From: Rhodosorus marinus
Lineage: Eukaryota > Rhodophyta > Stylonematophyceae > Stylonematales > Stylonemataceae
Length of the DNA stretch: 64,000 nt
Reading direction: 5' to 3'
Assembly: GCA_029953675.1 (NCBI GenBank)
Contig: JAMWBK010000003.1
Location: 1,178,001-1,242,000, forward strand
Positions 36,571 through 47,912 of this stretch are shown here, piece by piece. Under the pieces are notes generated by a model, which was not told the DNA's origin, made no database searches, and saw nothing but the letters and a program-made list of their open reading frames with translations. Position numbers and translations under genes: made by a program. Each line of letters begins with the position of its first letter. Position 1 is the first letter of the stretch.

Positions 36571-38170
36571 TCAGACTGTGTCGCTCGGCACAACGGAAGA
36601 CGCGAGAACTTCGGTGTCCTGGACGAGCTGCTGAAGCAGGTCGCGTTCCTTTTTTTGGCCCGCGACTCTCGCGCCATCAGCCGATTCCGCACTTGCATTC
36701 TGCTCTGTGGCAGTCCGTGTTCGTAGCCGATGCAGCTCCAGAATATTGCTAAAATTATCACGAAGCATTATATCCACATCCTTTTCCAGTAAGCTATTGT
36801 CTTTCGAACCTGTCGCAGTGCAAGAAAGAACAATACGGGATTTCTGGAATCAGGAACACCGCAGCTGCCACAATCCATCCCTGTCGATAATGTGGCCAGG
36901 TCGCCTTACCATAATAATTGTACACGTCAGCAAACACCGACTTCAATGCCCGGATAGTCTTCTCCGGGACTTTACCTGTCTCGGACAGACTACGAAGGAA
37001 GGCGTCCGATTCGTTCTTTGGAGGCATCTTCTTGGCTGTGACCGCCTTCACCTTTGCCAACGTTTGGGAATCCAGTGCCCTTTCGAGAAGTTTGTCTGAA
37101 ACCTGCTGTGGCGAGTCGCCACGAGAGTTCAACAACAGCTTCTGCATAAGCGAGTTCGATTCAAGACCTCCAGCGCCGATTATTGTTCCAATACTGTCCG
37201 AACCGGTATTCGCAACTTCTCTGCGTGGAACATCAGGGGATGACATTGTCTGACGACCTGTGTGCACAACTGAGTTCGCACTGTTTGGTTCTGCTGTTCC
37301 CAACGACCTATTTGCACTTGCATGGACCAAACCCTTGGTATCTCGCGCCGAGCTTTCCCGCGAAGCTGGATCATCCTTTGAGGGAGAAGACACCAACGCA
37401 ACTTCGATCAGCACGGGGTCTCCTGAACACACTTGGGGACCTCGAGCCCAACCAGTTCCATAAGAGCTTACCTCTAAGCGTTCGGTTTGTTCAGACTGCT
37501 GGGTGCTGTATCCTCCGCTCTGGAGCTCCTGTTGACGGGAAGGAACTATACTGTCCAAGTCTTTCTCCAGGTCACTGACCATAAGCTGCCTTGGTCGGCC
37601 TGGTCGTCCGTGTCCCACCCCTTTTGGACTATTCGGGAATCTTGGACTTGCGTGGCCACCACCCGACTTTCTTCGTTTAGCGCCGGGGCTTGTCGCTGAT
37701 TCTCCAAAATATTTGTCATAGAGTTCGTCCGCAATACCCCTCAGCTTGACCGCTTTCTGGTAGTACTTGGTTTCCGGTGCATTGTACAAACAACAGTTAG
37801 CCCATATTAGGTCAATATCTGCCTTCATCTGCTTGGCGGAAGCATACTGGTTCTCGGACAACTTGCGTCGGATTGATCCGAGATCCATTGGACGCTTAAT
37901 AACCCTTAAATAGTCAGTTACGATGTGAGTTGGAACCGGTTCGAGGAAGAATCCTTGCGTATCCGCTTGAACGAGCTTGTTAGCAATCCGCATTCCATTC
38001 TTTTCCAGAAATTCTTCCTCTTTCTGCTGCGCAGCAAGAGAAATCCTTTTGTGTTTCTTTTCTCTTGGCGAGCTCACGTCCGAATGAACGGGACCTACAT
38101 CTTCTACGTTCTCAGACTTATATCGCGGGGGAACTACCCGAACCCTCAACGCTCTCTCCCCGTCCTTCAT
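36571..38170 (-). CDS. Bromodomain protein (BRD7/9-like)
   Basis: Exons 38170-36910 and 36809-36571 give 499 residues. One bromodomain lies at about 54-155. It contains GFFLEPVPTHIVTDYLRVIK, the ZA-loop RPMDLGSIRRKL and the acetyl-lysine-binding Asn in LYNAPETKYYQKA. The domain is followed by a basic stretch with GHGRPGRPRQL, an AT-hook-like motif that can bind the DNA minor groove. The remaining two thirds are Ser/Gln-rich and disordered, ending in a helical segment rich in Arg, Glu and Gln encoded by exon 2. A single bromodomain with a VP..V.DY..VIK.PMDL pattern is closest to the BRD7/BRD9 family of SWI/SNF-associated readers, but the C-terminal DUF of that family was not identified. Confidence 0.82.
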
Positions 38171-40194
38171 GAGCCCGCCGCCAAAAGCTAGACCCCCGTT
38201 ACCCCGTTTCCCCTAATAGTACTATGCAAGAAGCTTAGAAAACTTCAAATATCCTCATCACCTCCTCTGATGCAGCTTTGAGCTCCAATTGTTCCTTTCC
38301 TAAACTACAATCTCAAGTTCCGATTCTCTTAGTACACCAGGAGCTCTCGGCTCTCTTCGGCAACGCCAAAGGTCTTTCACTTGTCGTCCACGAATGCTCA
38401 AAATCTACATCCACATCCACTTCCACGTCCACTTCCACATCCACATCCACATCGGCTTCTCCACGCGCAGCAGTTTACTTCCCGGCCCTTTGGAACGAGA
38501 AAACAGTACATTACGGAGTCTAGCTCTAGCCCTTGAAAGTTTTCCATGTTTGAGAACACATTTCAATCTTTATGAAACTTTGAACCCTATATTCAATATT
38601 TATATGGCACGGCTACCTGCTACAATTTATAGTCTGGGGGGTAGGCTATAAACGTTCAGTCCTCCGATTTTACGTCTGACGGTTTAGGCCATTCCTAGAT
38701 GCTCTGATCGGCCATAGGTTTTCAATTGAATATTCAGACGGGGTATAGAACTCTAGTAAAAAAGGCCACCCCTTTTCGAGGGAAAAACAAGCTCACATGT
38801 TGAGCTTTAGTGATTTAAATAATAGGTATTAGGACTGGAAATTGTTAAAAAAATATTCGCGCGACGCTGGTGGAGAAGTGTTTAGCACCCGTGGGATGAA
38901 TGTACTTATGACCAGGTTTAGAGTTGTTTTCAGATTTTAGCAGGATGTATTCCTAATCTAGCCATCTTAAGCCTGAAACCGAAAGCAAAAAAGGGTTTGT
39001 ATTCATTTGCGTTTTGTTTGGGTTCCAGTTTTAGATTGCTCCGGATTCGCACATCTTGGAGAAATCGGTCGCGGCAAGAATTTAGATTCGGAACCAATGG
39101 AGCTATCCTGGAGTTGCTCGTGTGCGCGTCTAAGCAAGCCGTCGACTAAGCGCGCTACTTCATCAAGCCTACTACTTTCAGTCACACCCTCACTAACAGG
39201 TCTTGATCAATCCTTGCACACAAACCCAGGTTTGTGCACTGTCAGGAATGTGCAAAACTGCCGAGCGTATTTGGTTGAAGCCGCTTTTCCCCTTCAAAGA
39301 CGCAGTGAACAGGCGCATATGTCGCGGCATGCTTGTCGCGGAATTGAGTCTGGAGAAACTCGTAAACAGAAATTTTGGTCCGTCAGAGTGGGTAATTGCA
39401 GTCTTTTGCGCTCAGCGTCGCCTTCGGTCCCTTGGTAGAGCGTTTCCAACTACGTGTTACCGGCTGGACGGTACTGTCCAATCCATGCGCGATCAAAGGA
39501 AGAAAGGGCTGGGCCGGGCCGGTTTCGAATCGTACAAGCAACAAAATTGGAACTGCTATTAGAGTCTGTGGCATAAGAAACCATTGCGCAGGAGGTATTT
39601 AAGACTTGAGCGTTCCCAACAGCCACTTGGTCACACTCCCATTGTCGTTTCAGGACATCTCGCTTACATTTACAAAAAACCAGAAACAGAATTTATTGGA
39701 CAACAAAGATAGTAATCAACCAATCCAACACTCAAAATTCACCCGGCACTCTATTTGCATTGGATACCGCATCTCTAAATGTTTTGCTGATTGGTGCTTT
39801 CAGATTTACTATATTTGTCCACCCCGTGCGTTCACAACCTCCGCCCAATAACCTGAAAATTGTGAAATTTAAGTACATTCTAGAGCCTTCGACGACCGTC
39901 AAAGGGGTTCCTTTCTTATTCCAATGCAGCGCCTAAGAGTGGGCCTTGTACGATGATCGTACATCACCTGGTTGTGTACTAGTGACTGTAGATAATGATG
40001 AGGGAAGAAAGCTTGGATGGGGTGGAGGCGGGGATGGTGGGAAGGCATGTCGTTGTAGATGCGATGGAATTGATGAAGAGGGCAAAGTGAAAAGAGTTAG
40101 CTGTGCTGAGGACCGTTTTGCTTCTATTGAATCTCACGATTGTTTTGAGGTGTATATTTTTTTTTATTTTTTTGGGTGTTGATCAGTAGGCAGT
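38171..40194. other. Intergenic, nothing recognised
   Basis: 2 kb with only short overlapping frames. It contains a hexamer-type microsatellite (38406-38453) and an AT-rich patch near 38780-38850. The two flanking genes are divergent, so both promoters should lie here. Confidence 0.5.
38406..38453 (+). repeat. Hexanucleotide microsatellite
   Basis: About eight imperfect copies of TCCACA / TCCACT / TCCACG. Confidence 0.85.
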
Positions 40195-41370
40195 ATGACT
40201 GCGGTATTTGAAGCAGCTCCAATTGACAACCAGATTTTCAAATTTGAGAGGGAGAACGAGCTCGATATACAGTTTGTAGAGGATGAGAGTGCTGAAGGAC
40301 AGAGTACAGACTTGTGTAAGAACTTTTTCTCTACAGCTGGATGCTTGAAGGGCGCAAGATGTCAGTATAGGCATGCCCGAAATGATCGGCTCATCGTGTG
40401 CAAGCACTGGCTCCGTGGGCTTTGCAAGAAGGGAGAATACTGTGAGTATCTCCATGAATTTGACAAGTCTAAGATGCCTGAGTGCTATTTCTTCTCCAAG
40501 TTCGGTGAGTCATATTATCATAGCCTGCTTTGCCAAGCGGAATAAATGCTAACTGCGTTTGTTTATCTCCTAGGAGAGTGCAATAACCCTGAATGTGCAT
40601 ATCGCCATGTTGATCCCGACAAGAAGCGGAATGAGTGCCCCTACTATGCTCGAGGCTTTTGCAAGCACGGACCGAAATGCCGACTTAGACATGTGAAAAG
40701 AGAAGCGTGCAACGACTATCTGTTGGGTTTCTGTAAGAACGGACCGGACTGCGTTTTCGGCCATGCCAGATTTGAGATTCCTCGAGTTGAAGATGACGAG
40801 GATGGACCCGCGGGAATAGATCGGTTCGGATTTGGCAGGCCCAAGGCGGCCGCTGGGCTCGCAAGAGCCAATTCCGGGGACGCTGATGGGTAGGAGCTCT
40901 AGTGCCATGGCCACTGCGCTCTTGTTCAAGATACTGAAGTCACTGACTCATTCCATTTGCTCTCGTTCTGCAGGTCTGCAGATAACGAGCAAGGGGATTC
41001 CAGCACATCGCGTGGGCCTCCCGGGGGTGTGGGAAATGCAAACCAAAGAGGACTACCCGGATCCGGAAACCGACCTCCATTCGGGGGCATGGGAGGCCCC
41101 CCGAACCTGCCAGGAGGATTTATACCTGGGATTGGAATGGAGGGCAACCTGCCGTTCGGAGCTCCGAACCAGGCGATGGGCATGGGGATGAATCCAGTTT
41201 TCGATGGAGGGGACAATAATACGCAGATGTCTGGAATGGGTGGGAACAGGCAAGGGGATGGGGGACGAACGCCTATTGTCTGCCATCATTGCCATCAACC
41301 TGGGCATATTCGACCCAAGTGTCCGCTGCGAGCTGCACAACTAGGGAACAACCCCGGAGGCGCCACCTGA
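40195..41370 (+). CDS. CPSF30: CPSF30 / Yth1 polyadenylation factor
   Basis: Exons 40195-40504, 40574-40889 and 40974-41370 give 340 residues. Five consecutive CCCH zinc fingers are visible at about 41-60, 69-87, 97-115, 125-143 and 149-167, all with the C-x7/8-C-x5-C-x3-H spacing. A Gly/Pro/Met-rich linker leads to a CCHC zinc knuckle, CHHCHQPGHIRPKC (312-325). Five CCCH fingers plus one knuckle is the architecture of metazoan CPSF4. Yeast Yth1 lacks the knuckle. The protein recognises the AAUAAA signal together with WDR33 inside the cleavage and polyadenylation complex. No YTH domain follows, unlike the long plant isoform. An intron splits the third finger. Confidence 0.95.
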
Positions 41371-41718
41371 AGCACGTACTACCAACCTGACCCACGGTGC
41401 TCGTTTGCCGAAACCGCCCGCGCGTATTTAACATTCTACTTTGATTGCATCATTTATTTTTATACAGTACGAAACTTGTCGATACTTTCACGCTTGCACG
41501 CACCGGCCAGACTTCTTCGACAACCTCTGAAGAAGCGCTCGTCTACCTTGAAGGAGGGCGGGGAAACATAAGAGTTTTGTATAGATAGAGCTTGACCCTC
41601 TGCATATTCCCAGCTTTCCATTAGATTATTACTAGGCGACGAAAACAAAGCAATAAAGCACCAAAGTAAAAAAAAAAAAGGGGTAGGGATCCTTTCTGAA
41701 AATACGTTTGCTTTCAGT
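41371..41718. other. Short gap between convergent genes
   Basis: 348 bases with no gene. It holds the 3' regions of CPSF30 and of the MIT-PRONE gene, plus an A12 run near 41669. Confidence 0.6.
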
Positions 41719-44213
41719 CTACGTCTGGGCAGCCAGGTCGGCGTCCAACAGACTCTTCACTCGTTCCATTAGCATTGATGCTCGTGATTCCAATGCCCTA
41801 GAGTAAGCTTCCAAAACAGATTTCCCAACGTCCGAATTGTCTTCGATCTTCACCTGTCGATCAGCAGCAACCAGAAGAAAAGACCACACCGACAAGGTCA
41901 GACTTTCTCTTTCCACAGTTCTATTCATGTCTGCGTTAGTCGTGGTGCATACCTCCTCGACCTTTGTGTGAGCCATCTTCGGGAATTTCTCCTTGATTGT
42001 TCGAACAGCGTTCTCAGCACGCTTTTGAGCGCATTGGATTTTTGCTTTGTTGTCCTTTCGAATACGGTCGAAGATAGAGACGGGTTGATTAAGACGCATC
42101 TTCCATATCAGGCTGGTATACTCTATTCGATTTGCCAGTCCCAACGCATCCTTTTCATTCCACACGCCTCGTTCTTTTAAGTACTGTAGCCATCCGGTAG
42201 CAAGATTCAATGAGCTTTTGTTTTCGGTGCGTTCTCAATGACTTAGTGGGTCAGATGGGTAAGTCTACGTACTTGTTCAATGTTGAAGACCCTCCAAGTG
42301 GTCAGGGCATCCACTAGTTCTCTTGAAATCACGTTCCTCGCGTGTTTCGGTAGTCTGTTAATATACTTTGCGGGGATCTCCATGTTGTTCAGGACCTGAC
42401 TATTGATTCTATGACAGTCCTTGTACATAGAAGTGATCTGACAGCAAGAGTTGCGTCGTTAGAATTCAGTAGATCTTGACATTCACGATCGCGGGAGCCC
42501 ATGTAGGCTAATGCCTACCTCCTCATATACGTTGAGCATCTGCGATTTCAACGGTCTCGAAAGTCCACCCGCAGCAACCACAGGCGCATTGATCCACCAT
42601 TTCTGACCGCCATCAACCTCCTCTCTTTTTTTGTATGTAACTTCACCCTTCAGGTCCTTAAATCCGGCGACGATCTGCTGGAGCCTTTCATCATGCTTTT
42701 GCAACGCAGGCAGGTGGGTTTTGATATCCTCTCGTGGGACTTCTCCCATAACTTCAACTGGCCTGCCATTAACGAGCTTAGTCTCCGCAACTCGCACAAC
42801 AATGGTCTGAGCCAGCTTGCGGTACAGACTCATTTCTCGGTTCCAACGGTCAACGGACTCCTTCGGGAGCGGCGCCAGGCATTTCATTTCTCCAAAGGTC
42901 CCAACATTGAGACTTGTAATGTGGTTGTTCATCATAACCGCGGTGGACTTTCCGTTTCCTCTTCCAGTGCTGTCGCCTCCAACAATGATAGATATGATAC
43001 TGAGTCACAACAATGAACAAAATCAAGAGTGCCTGTCAGCTGGGCGGCCAAGGTTTTCGGTGACCATTCAGTAGCTTCTCTTACTTTTCGTCGCTCATGT
43101 AATGGTCTTTTGGAACTGATCTCCTGACAGACCCCCGTGGAGTTCCGCTCGTTCCTGTTTCACCCGTTTCTTGGCTTCGGTTTAAGGTAGCATCCACTTC
43201 CAACGAGTGGTCATGCTAGGGTAGAAAATCAGGACGAAATACGGACAGCAGTTAGCAAAAAGGCTTAGCTTCATCATGGTCGTTGATATGACTTGCTCCT
43301 AAGCGAGTGTGAACTTACGGATGAGTCTAAACGGCTGGATTCGTTTTCCCCCTCTTGAGATCCTACTGGTTGTACTGATCTCCGACTGCTTGCTTGAAGT
43401 GCAACCCGCAGCTCTTCGATACGGCTGATAACTGCTTCGACTGTCTGAGAAAGCTTTTCTCGCTCCTCCTCGGAAGCCTTAGGGATCACCTGGTTTGGAG
43501 TGAGAAGGAAATTTCTCCCTTGCTTCAACATTCTCATCGACAGCGAGCATATGCGTTTCCCGAAACATTCGTATGTTCGATTAACATACCTGCATGAATT
43601 GCCTAACGACCAGTAGATAGAGCTCATGAGCGAGCTCGTAGTCTTCGGCTTCATCTGCGGCTGTGGCCGTCTCAGCATTCGAAAAAGCTTCAGATTTCAG
43701 AGCAAGAAGCCTTTCCTCCTCCGGCGTTTCCGCCGAGGCCGCGATTGGTTTAATCGAGGTGCGCAGGTTTGGCTCTGAGTCTGCACTCTCAAGGGTTTTG
43801 ATTGGCACCGGCGGTGGTGGCATCATAGACCCTTCCAGCATTGGCGGCCCCGTCCTCGGCATATCTGTTCTTGCGTCGAACGTGTCCACTCCATCCTCGA
43901 CATTTGCAATACTTGCTTTGTTTTCGTCAGTCAAGGTCAAATTTTCCTCAAAGCGGTTCACGATCGACGCGACGTTTCCCTTGGCCTCCTCATCTCGCAG
44001 GCGTGACGATATAAATGTGCCTAAAGCGTTGCTCCCCGAATTCCTGCTAGAAACGGATTGCATCGTTTCCATATTCGGAACTGGTGCGAAGCTGCCTTGC
44101 TCTGTACCCAGCTGTCGACCTCCAGTCACCTTCTTGCTGCTTGGAGCGTCCCCTAGCTTCTTTGCATCATTTCCCACGTTCAGCGAATTTTTCTGCTTCT
44201 CAGTATCAGCCAT
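41719..44213 (-). CDS. Rop/Rho exchange factor: MIT domain fused to PRONE
   Basis: Exons 44213-43590, 43489-43319, 43215-43085, 42999-42519, 42437-42269, 42233-41953 and 41853-41719 give about 663 residues. The PRONE catalytic domain spans about 309-660. Its landmarks are AVMMNNHITSLNVGTFGEMK, LAPLPKESVDRWNREM, KWWINAPVVAAGGLSRPLKS, INSQVLNNMEIPAKYINRLP, LANRIEYTSLIWKMRL and VGKSVLEAYSRALESRA. These track the plant RopGEF domain end to end. Residues about 168-240 (LKSEAFSNAETATAADEAED, then Y.LAHELYLLVVRQFMQ and a final I.RIEELRVAL) look like a MIT three-helix bundle, which binds ESCRT-III tails. A Pro-rich patch, MMPPPPVP, precedes it. The exon 5/6 junction is the weak point. The only frame-consistent choice is a 35-nt intron (42268-42234). 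The 99-nt intron 41952-41854 has no stop in frame and could be retained. An in-frame upstream ATG at 44255 is a possible alternative start. Confidence 0.82.
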
Positions 44214-45922
44214 GACGGACGACCTCCACAGAGCTAAAAGCCCGTTGTCATACACACGCTCAGAGCTCTACTGCGGTCGACCTTTGACCCCTCCTTTTTC
44301 CGCTCCCCGACGAACCCTCCCTGTGCCCCTTGCCGCGGCGCGATTCTCTTCACTACCCTCCAAGATGCAGAGCTCCTAGAGTGCTTACCTTTTTTCTCCG
44401 CATACCGACCTGATCAATGTGACCCGCTCGATCGAAACCCGCATATCGAGGAAGGTCGAACTTCCCGATTTCATGCATCTCAGCCAACGCAGGGTTCAAT
44501 CATTCTCATCTGAATTCATCCACAAAATTGATCCGCGGACTAACGGCTAGGAATTCAAAAAAAATCCTCATTATCTATTTCGAACTAGAATTTTCAACCT
44601 CTCCTTGTTTCAAAATCAATTATCGGGCTCACATACCGTAAAAACCGTTGTATCCAAACTACTCACAAAATATACTATCTGGCTCGTATTCATTTTTTTG
44701 AATTTTCAAGCCCATAAGGTTTGTCTCTTTTTTGTTCTAAATAAAGGAAAATAATCATAAATATATCTTCCAACCGAAGATATCAAGGGGGATATAAATA
44801 TATACAAGATGAATGTGTGCTTGTACAATTGATATTATTTAAGAGGAATGGATAAATACGTCGTGACCCAAAAACGGCCTATCCTCGAACAAATTATGAT
44901 AAATTGGATGTCTACGTTTTCATAGTCAGTTCTAAGCCACAACCGCTCCCGTTGAGGATAAATTATGTATTATTTGTCCTAAAAGAAGGCGTATTGAAGA
45001 ATAGTGGTTGCCGGCCCTCCAGACCCACAGAGGATTTTGTTTTATCCGGTGAAAGCTCTCGTTTGTTACTGAAATATTCAAAAACATTCAAATGTATTTT
45101 TGGAACATTTAGCAGCGATCTATGGATCTACCTAGTCCGGGACTGAAAAACGCTTTTCATGAATTCCAAAGAAAATAGTAGGGGGAAATGAAGATCATGG
45201 TAAAACCTTCAATCAATGAATCAGAATAATGATTGGAGTTCAGTCTTTATTAGGCGTTAAGGACAGCTTGTCCGAAACAAGCTTTGTGGCATGCACTTCG
45301 TATCTGGTTGAAAGCACCCTGAAAAGCACGAAAAGAGAATGGACGACAGGGGAAGAACAGTCAACGGAAAGACAAAGCTCAGAGGGACCACCACCAATGG
45401 ATCTCATTGAAAACGTCTTGCTACAGTTGCCGAAAGCTACGAGGAACCGCATGGCAACGGGTGCGTGTGTGGCTACTGGCCCTGAGGCTTTGCAGTCTAT
45501 GCCCTAGCGATGGATTTGGTTTAGTCAAGTTCCTCCTTGTTCGTTGATGTTGAAGGAGGAACTGAGCTAGGTTCCGATCGACGGCAACGAATTGACAGGT
45601 TACATAGCTGAAAGGCGGTCGATGACAAAAGCGTGGCTAACAGCACTGTTCCTTGTCAATAATCTACATGCGAGGAGCTGGTTTGCTCGTGCTTATGGGC
45701 ATATCCTAACAACTAGAGACGAGCATTGGATTCAGGTCGGGGTCTAAACTGCAGCAAGGACTAAGCAGGCTTTGTGGCTAAAGCAATCGTCAGTTCGCTC
45801 CTAATAAATAGCTGACAAGAAGTCTTGAAGCGCTAGCAGAGCTCTACTCTTACTGAAGCAACCTTCACGTGACCGGCATTGTAGGAGTTCGTTGTTCCGC
45901 GTGTAGTCAAAGTTCTATCAGA
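44214..45922. other. Intergenic, AT-rich, no gene recognised
   Basis: About 44520-44900 is AT-rich. A 92-codon plus frame (45229-45507) and neighbouring short frames have no recognisable domain and may be remnants. Confidence 0.45.
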
Positions 45923-46696
45923 CTAGAGTTTCGCCGCTAGTCTATCCAGTCGCTGTATTACTTTTCTAGTAGGATGTATTGATACAGACTCAAAGATGCC
46001 ACCCTTGTTGTACGGATCTGTTTCGGCCCATTTCGTCACTTCGTCGAGATTCTGGCCATCCGTGATAATCAGGGTTCCGACCTGCAATTGAAAAGTAGCG
46101 ATATAAGAAGCTTGGCCATGCATTTGCTCCACAGCCGTGGCTTTTCGTACCGCGCCATTCCCATCTTCAGTGGGAAATGGACCGATGAATCCGTTTCTTC
46201 CGGATTTCTCCCACCACGAGAGGTGCTCTGGACGTATTCTCGCGCGTGCGCCTCTCGTATTGTTCTTATCCAAGCAGAGAATGGTGTAAACAATGGAAGC
46301 CATCTCCTTCTTCGGTGAGAAGCCCAGTTTCCACTCGCGAATCTCTACACTCTCGAAGACCCCTTCTTTCGTATAGGGATCGTCGTTAACCCAATTCCTT
46401 ACGTCCTCAAGATCAGTCCCGCTCACGATCACAAACCCTGAAATCTTCAAGTTGGAACGCAAAGCAATCGGAAATGTGCCACTAGGCAACTCATCTCAGT
46501 CACCACATCTGGACAAGTTGATTCTCGATTGCGAAACTCTTACAATTTGTAGCGATTCGTCCAGCAGTGGACCTCCGAAGACCGCCCGGTCATCCCTTCC
46601 GACGTAGCTCAAGTGTTCACTTTTGAAGCGTTCTCGGATTTCACTTACATTCTGGCGATCAGTACGCCTGACCATAAACAGCTTCTTTCCTTCCAT
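45923..46696 (-). CDS. Double YCII-domain protein, copy A
   Basis: Exons 46696-46544, 46489-46151 and 46081-45923 give 216 residues and two YCII-related domains. Domain 1 runs from KKLFMVRRTDR through EHLSYVGRDDRAVFGGPLLD to FVIVSG.DLEDVRNWVNDDPY. Domain 2 runs from YTILCLDKN through EHLSWWEKSGRNGFIGPFP to LIITDGQNLDEVTKWAETDPY and GGIFESVSI. YCII domains are small ferredoxin-like folds with a conserved His-Asp pair, sometimes dimeric enzymes; EHL and NDDPY/ETDPY supply these residues. Function is unknown. The first acceptor is uncertain. Using cttgaag (exon from 46444) instead of gatgag would delete 15 residues and align domain 1 better with its relatives. The 69-nt second intron has no in-frame stop. 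It lies directly downstream of a paralogue. Confidence 0.82.
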
Positions 46697-47038
46697 TGTC
46701 AAATCTCCTGTGGGTGCTGATGATATAGGGTCTCCCTCTAACAGAACGTGCAGTCTTCAACCCAAGAGGTTGGATACTGAGCAGATAAGAGTTTCATCAA
46801 AGTCAAGGCAAAACTGGGCCCTCGGACTAGTGTAGCTCAGCCCTCAGGATCGATATCTGATCTATCTAAATCCCTGATAAGCAGAGCTCGGTGGGATAGT
46901 GGACCTGATCTCTTCTGTTGTTTACCCAGTTGCCGTTGCGAGCAGCCTGAATAGCCATGGGGCTAGTTCGACTGTGCTTTCTCCTCTAGAATCGGAAGGT
47001 TGATGAATACCGTAGCATTCCCTGTTTTAGTTTCATGC
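46697..47038. other. Gap between tandem YCII genes
   Basis: 342 bases with no gene. It holds the 3' end of copy B and the promoter of copy A. Confidence 0.6.
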
Positions 47039-47912
47039 TCAAACCAGCTGCCCGTCGAAGAGCACTGTTGACATCGGGTAGATCTCAACGGACTCAAATA
47101 CTCCTGCAATATTGTACGGGTCGGTTTTTGACCAGTCGCTCACCTCGTCCTCGCTTTTTCCTTCTGTGATTATCATGGAGCCCACCTGCGGAGATAGATG
47201 TTTAGGAGATCAGCAGGAGTCAGAGCTGATCGTGGAAATGAATTTGCGTACGGCACCACTTCCGTCAGCAGCGGGAAACGGTCCGATGAAACCGTTTCGC
47301 CCCGAGCTCTTCCACCATTCTAGATGCTTGGGTCTAACTTCGGCGCGAAGATCTTTTGCGCCATCTCTGTCACTGCAGATAATCACGTAGATCGGGTCAA
47401 CAAGTGGGGTTTGCGGCCGATACACCATTTTCCACTTCCGGAAGGACTCTTTGTCAAACATTCCGGCGGAAGCGTAGGGATCTTGTGCGTTCCATTCCTC
47501 AAGATCTTTCATGTCCTTGGCGTGCGCAATCACGAGAGAACCAATCTGTGTGCAATTCAAGGTAATTCAACTTCATTAGTTTCCGTACGCTCCTACAATT
47601 TGCTTGATTTCAAGGCACTATCGAGATGCCGACATAAAAACACACCGGCACAGAGGCTTTATCGAACATTGGACCCGCGAATAGAGCCCTCTTGGAAGCG
47701 ATGATCCAGTTCAAGTGCTCAGGTCTTGTTTTCGCTCGCAGATCTTGAGTTCCTGGTCGAATATGTCGCACCGCCAGGAAAAGTAGATCACCTCCACTCG
47801 CAGCCGAATTCATCCTCACCGTGGATTTCGTTGTCCTAAACAGACGTGCATGCTTGAACAACGAGCAGCCTGTAGCGAAACCAATGCTAGTTCTTTCAGC
47901 TGACGGGCACAT
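47039..47912 (-). CDS. Double YCII-domain protein, copy B, with N-terminal extension
   Basis: Exons 47912-47646, 47545-47252 and 47185-47039 give 235 residues. Residues 1-35 are rich in Arg, Ser and Thr and poor in acidic residues (FKHARLFRTTKSTVRMNSA), which suggests a mitochondrial or plastid presequence that copy A lacks. Two YCII domains follow. Domain 1 has FLAVRHIRPGTQDL, RPEHLNWIIASKRALFAGPM and SLVIAHAKDMKDLEEWNAQD. Domain 2 has YVIICSDRDGAKDL, RPKHLEWWKSSGRNGFIGPF and SMIITEGKSEDEVSDWSKTD. One intron interrupts each domain at the same structural point, just after the GP loop, and the same holds in copy A. The shared RNGFIGPFP in the second domains shows that the gene duplicated after the internal domain duplication. 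Enzymatic role unknown. Confidence 0.83.

Noticed and set aside
39510-39560. A GGTTTCGAATC string suggesting a tRNA T-arm.
   Set aside because: The flanking bases do not form a T stem, acceptor stem or anticodon arm.
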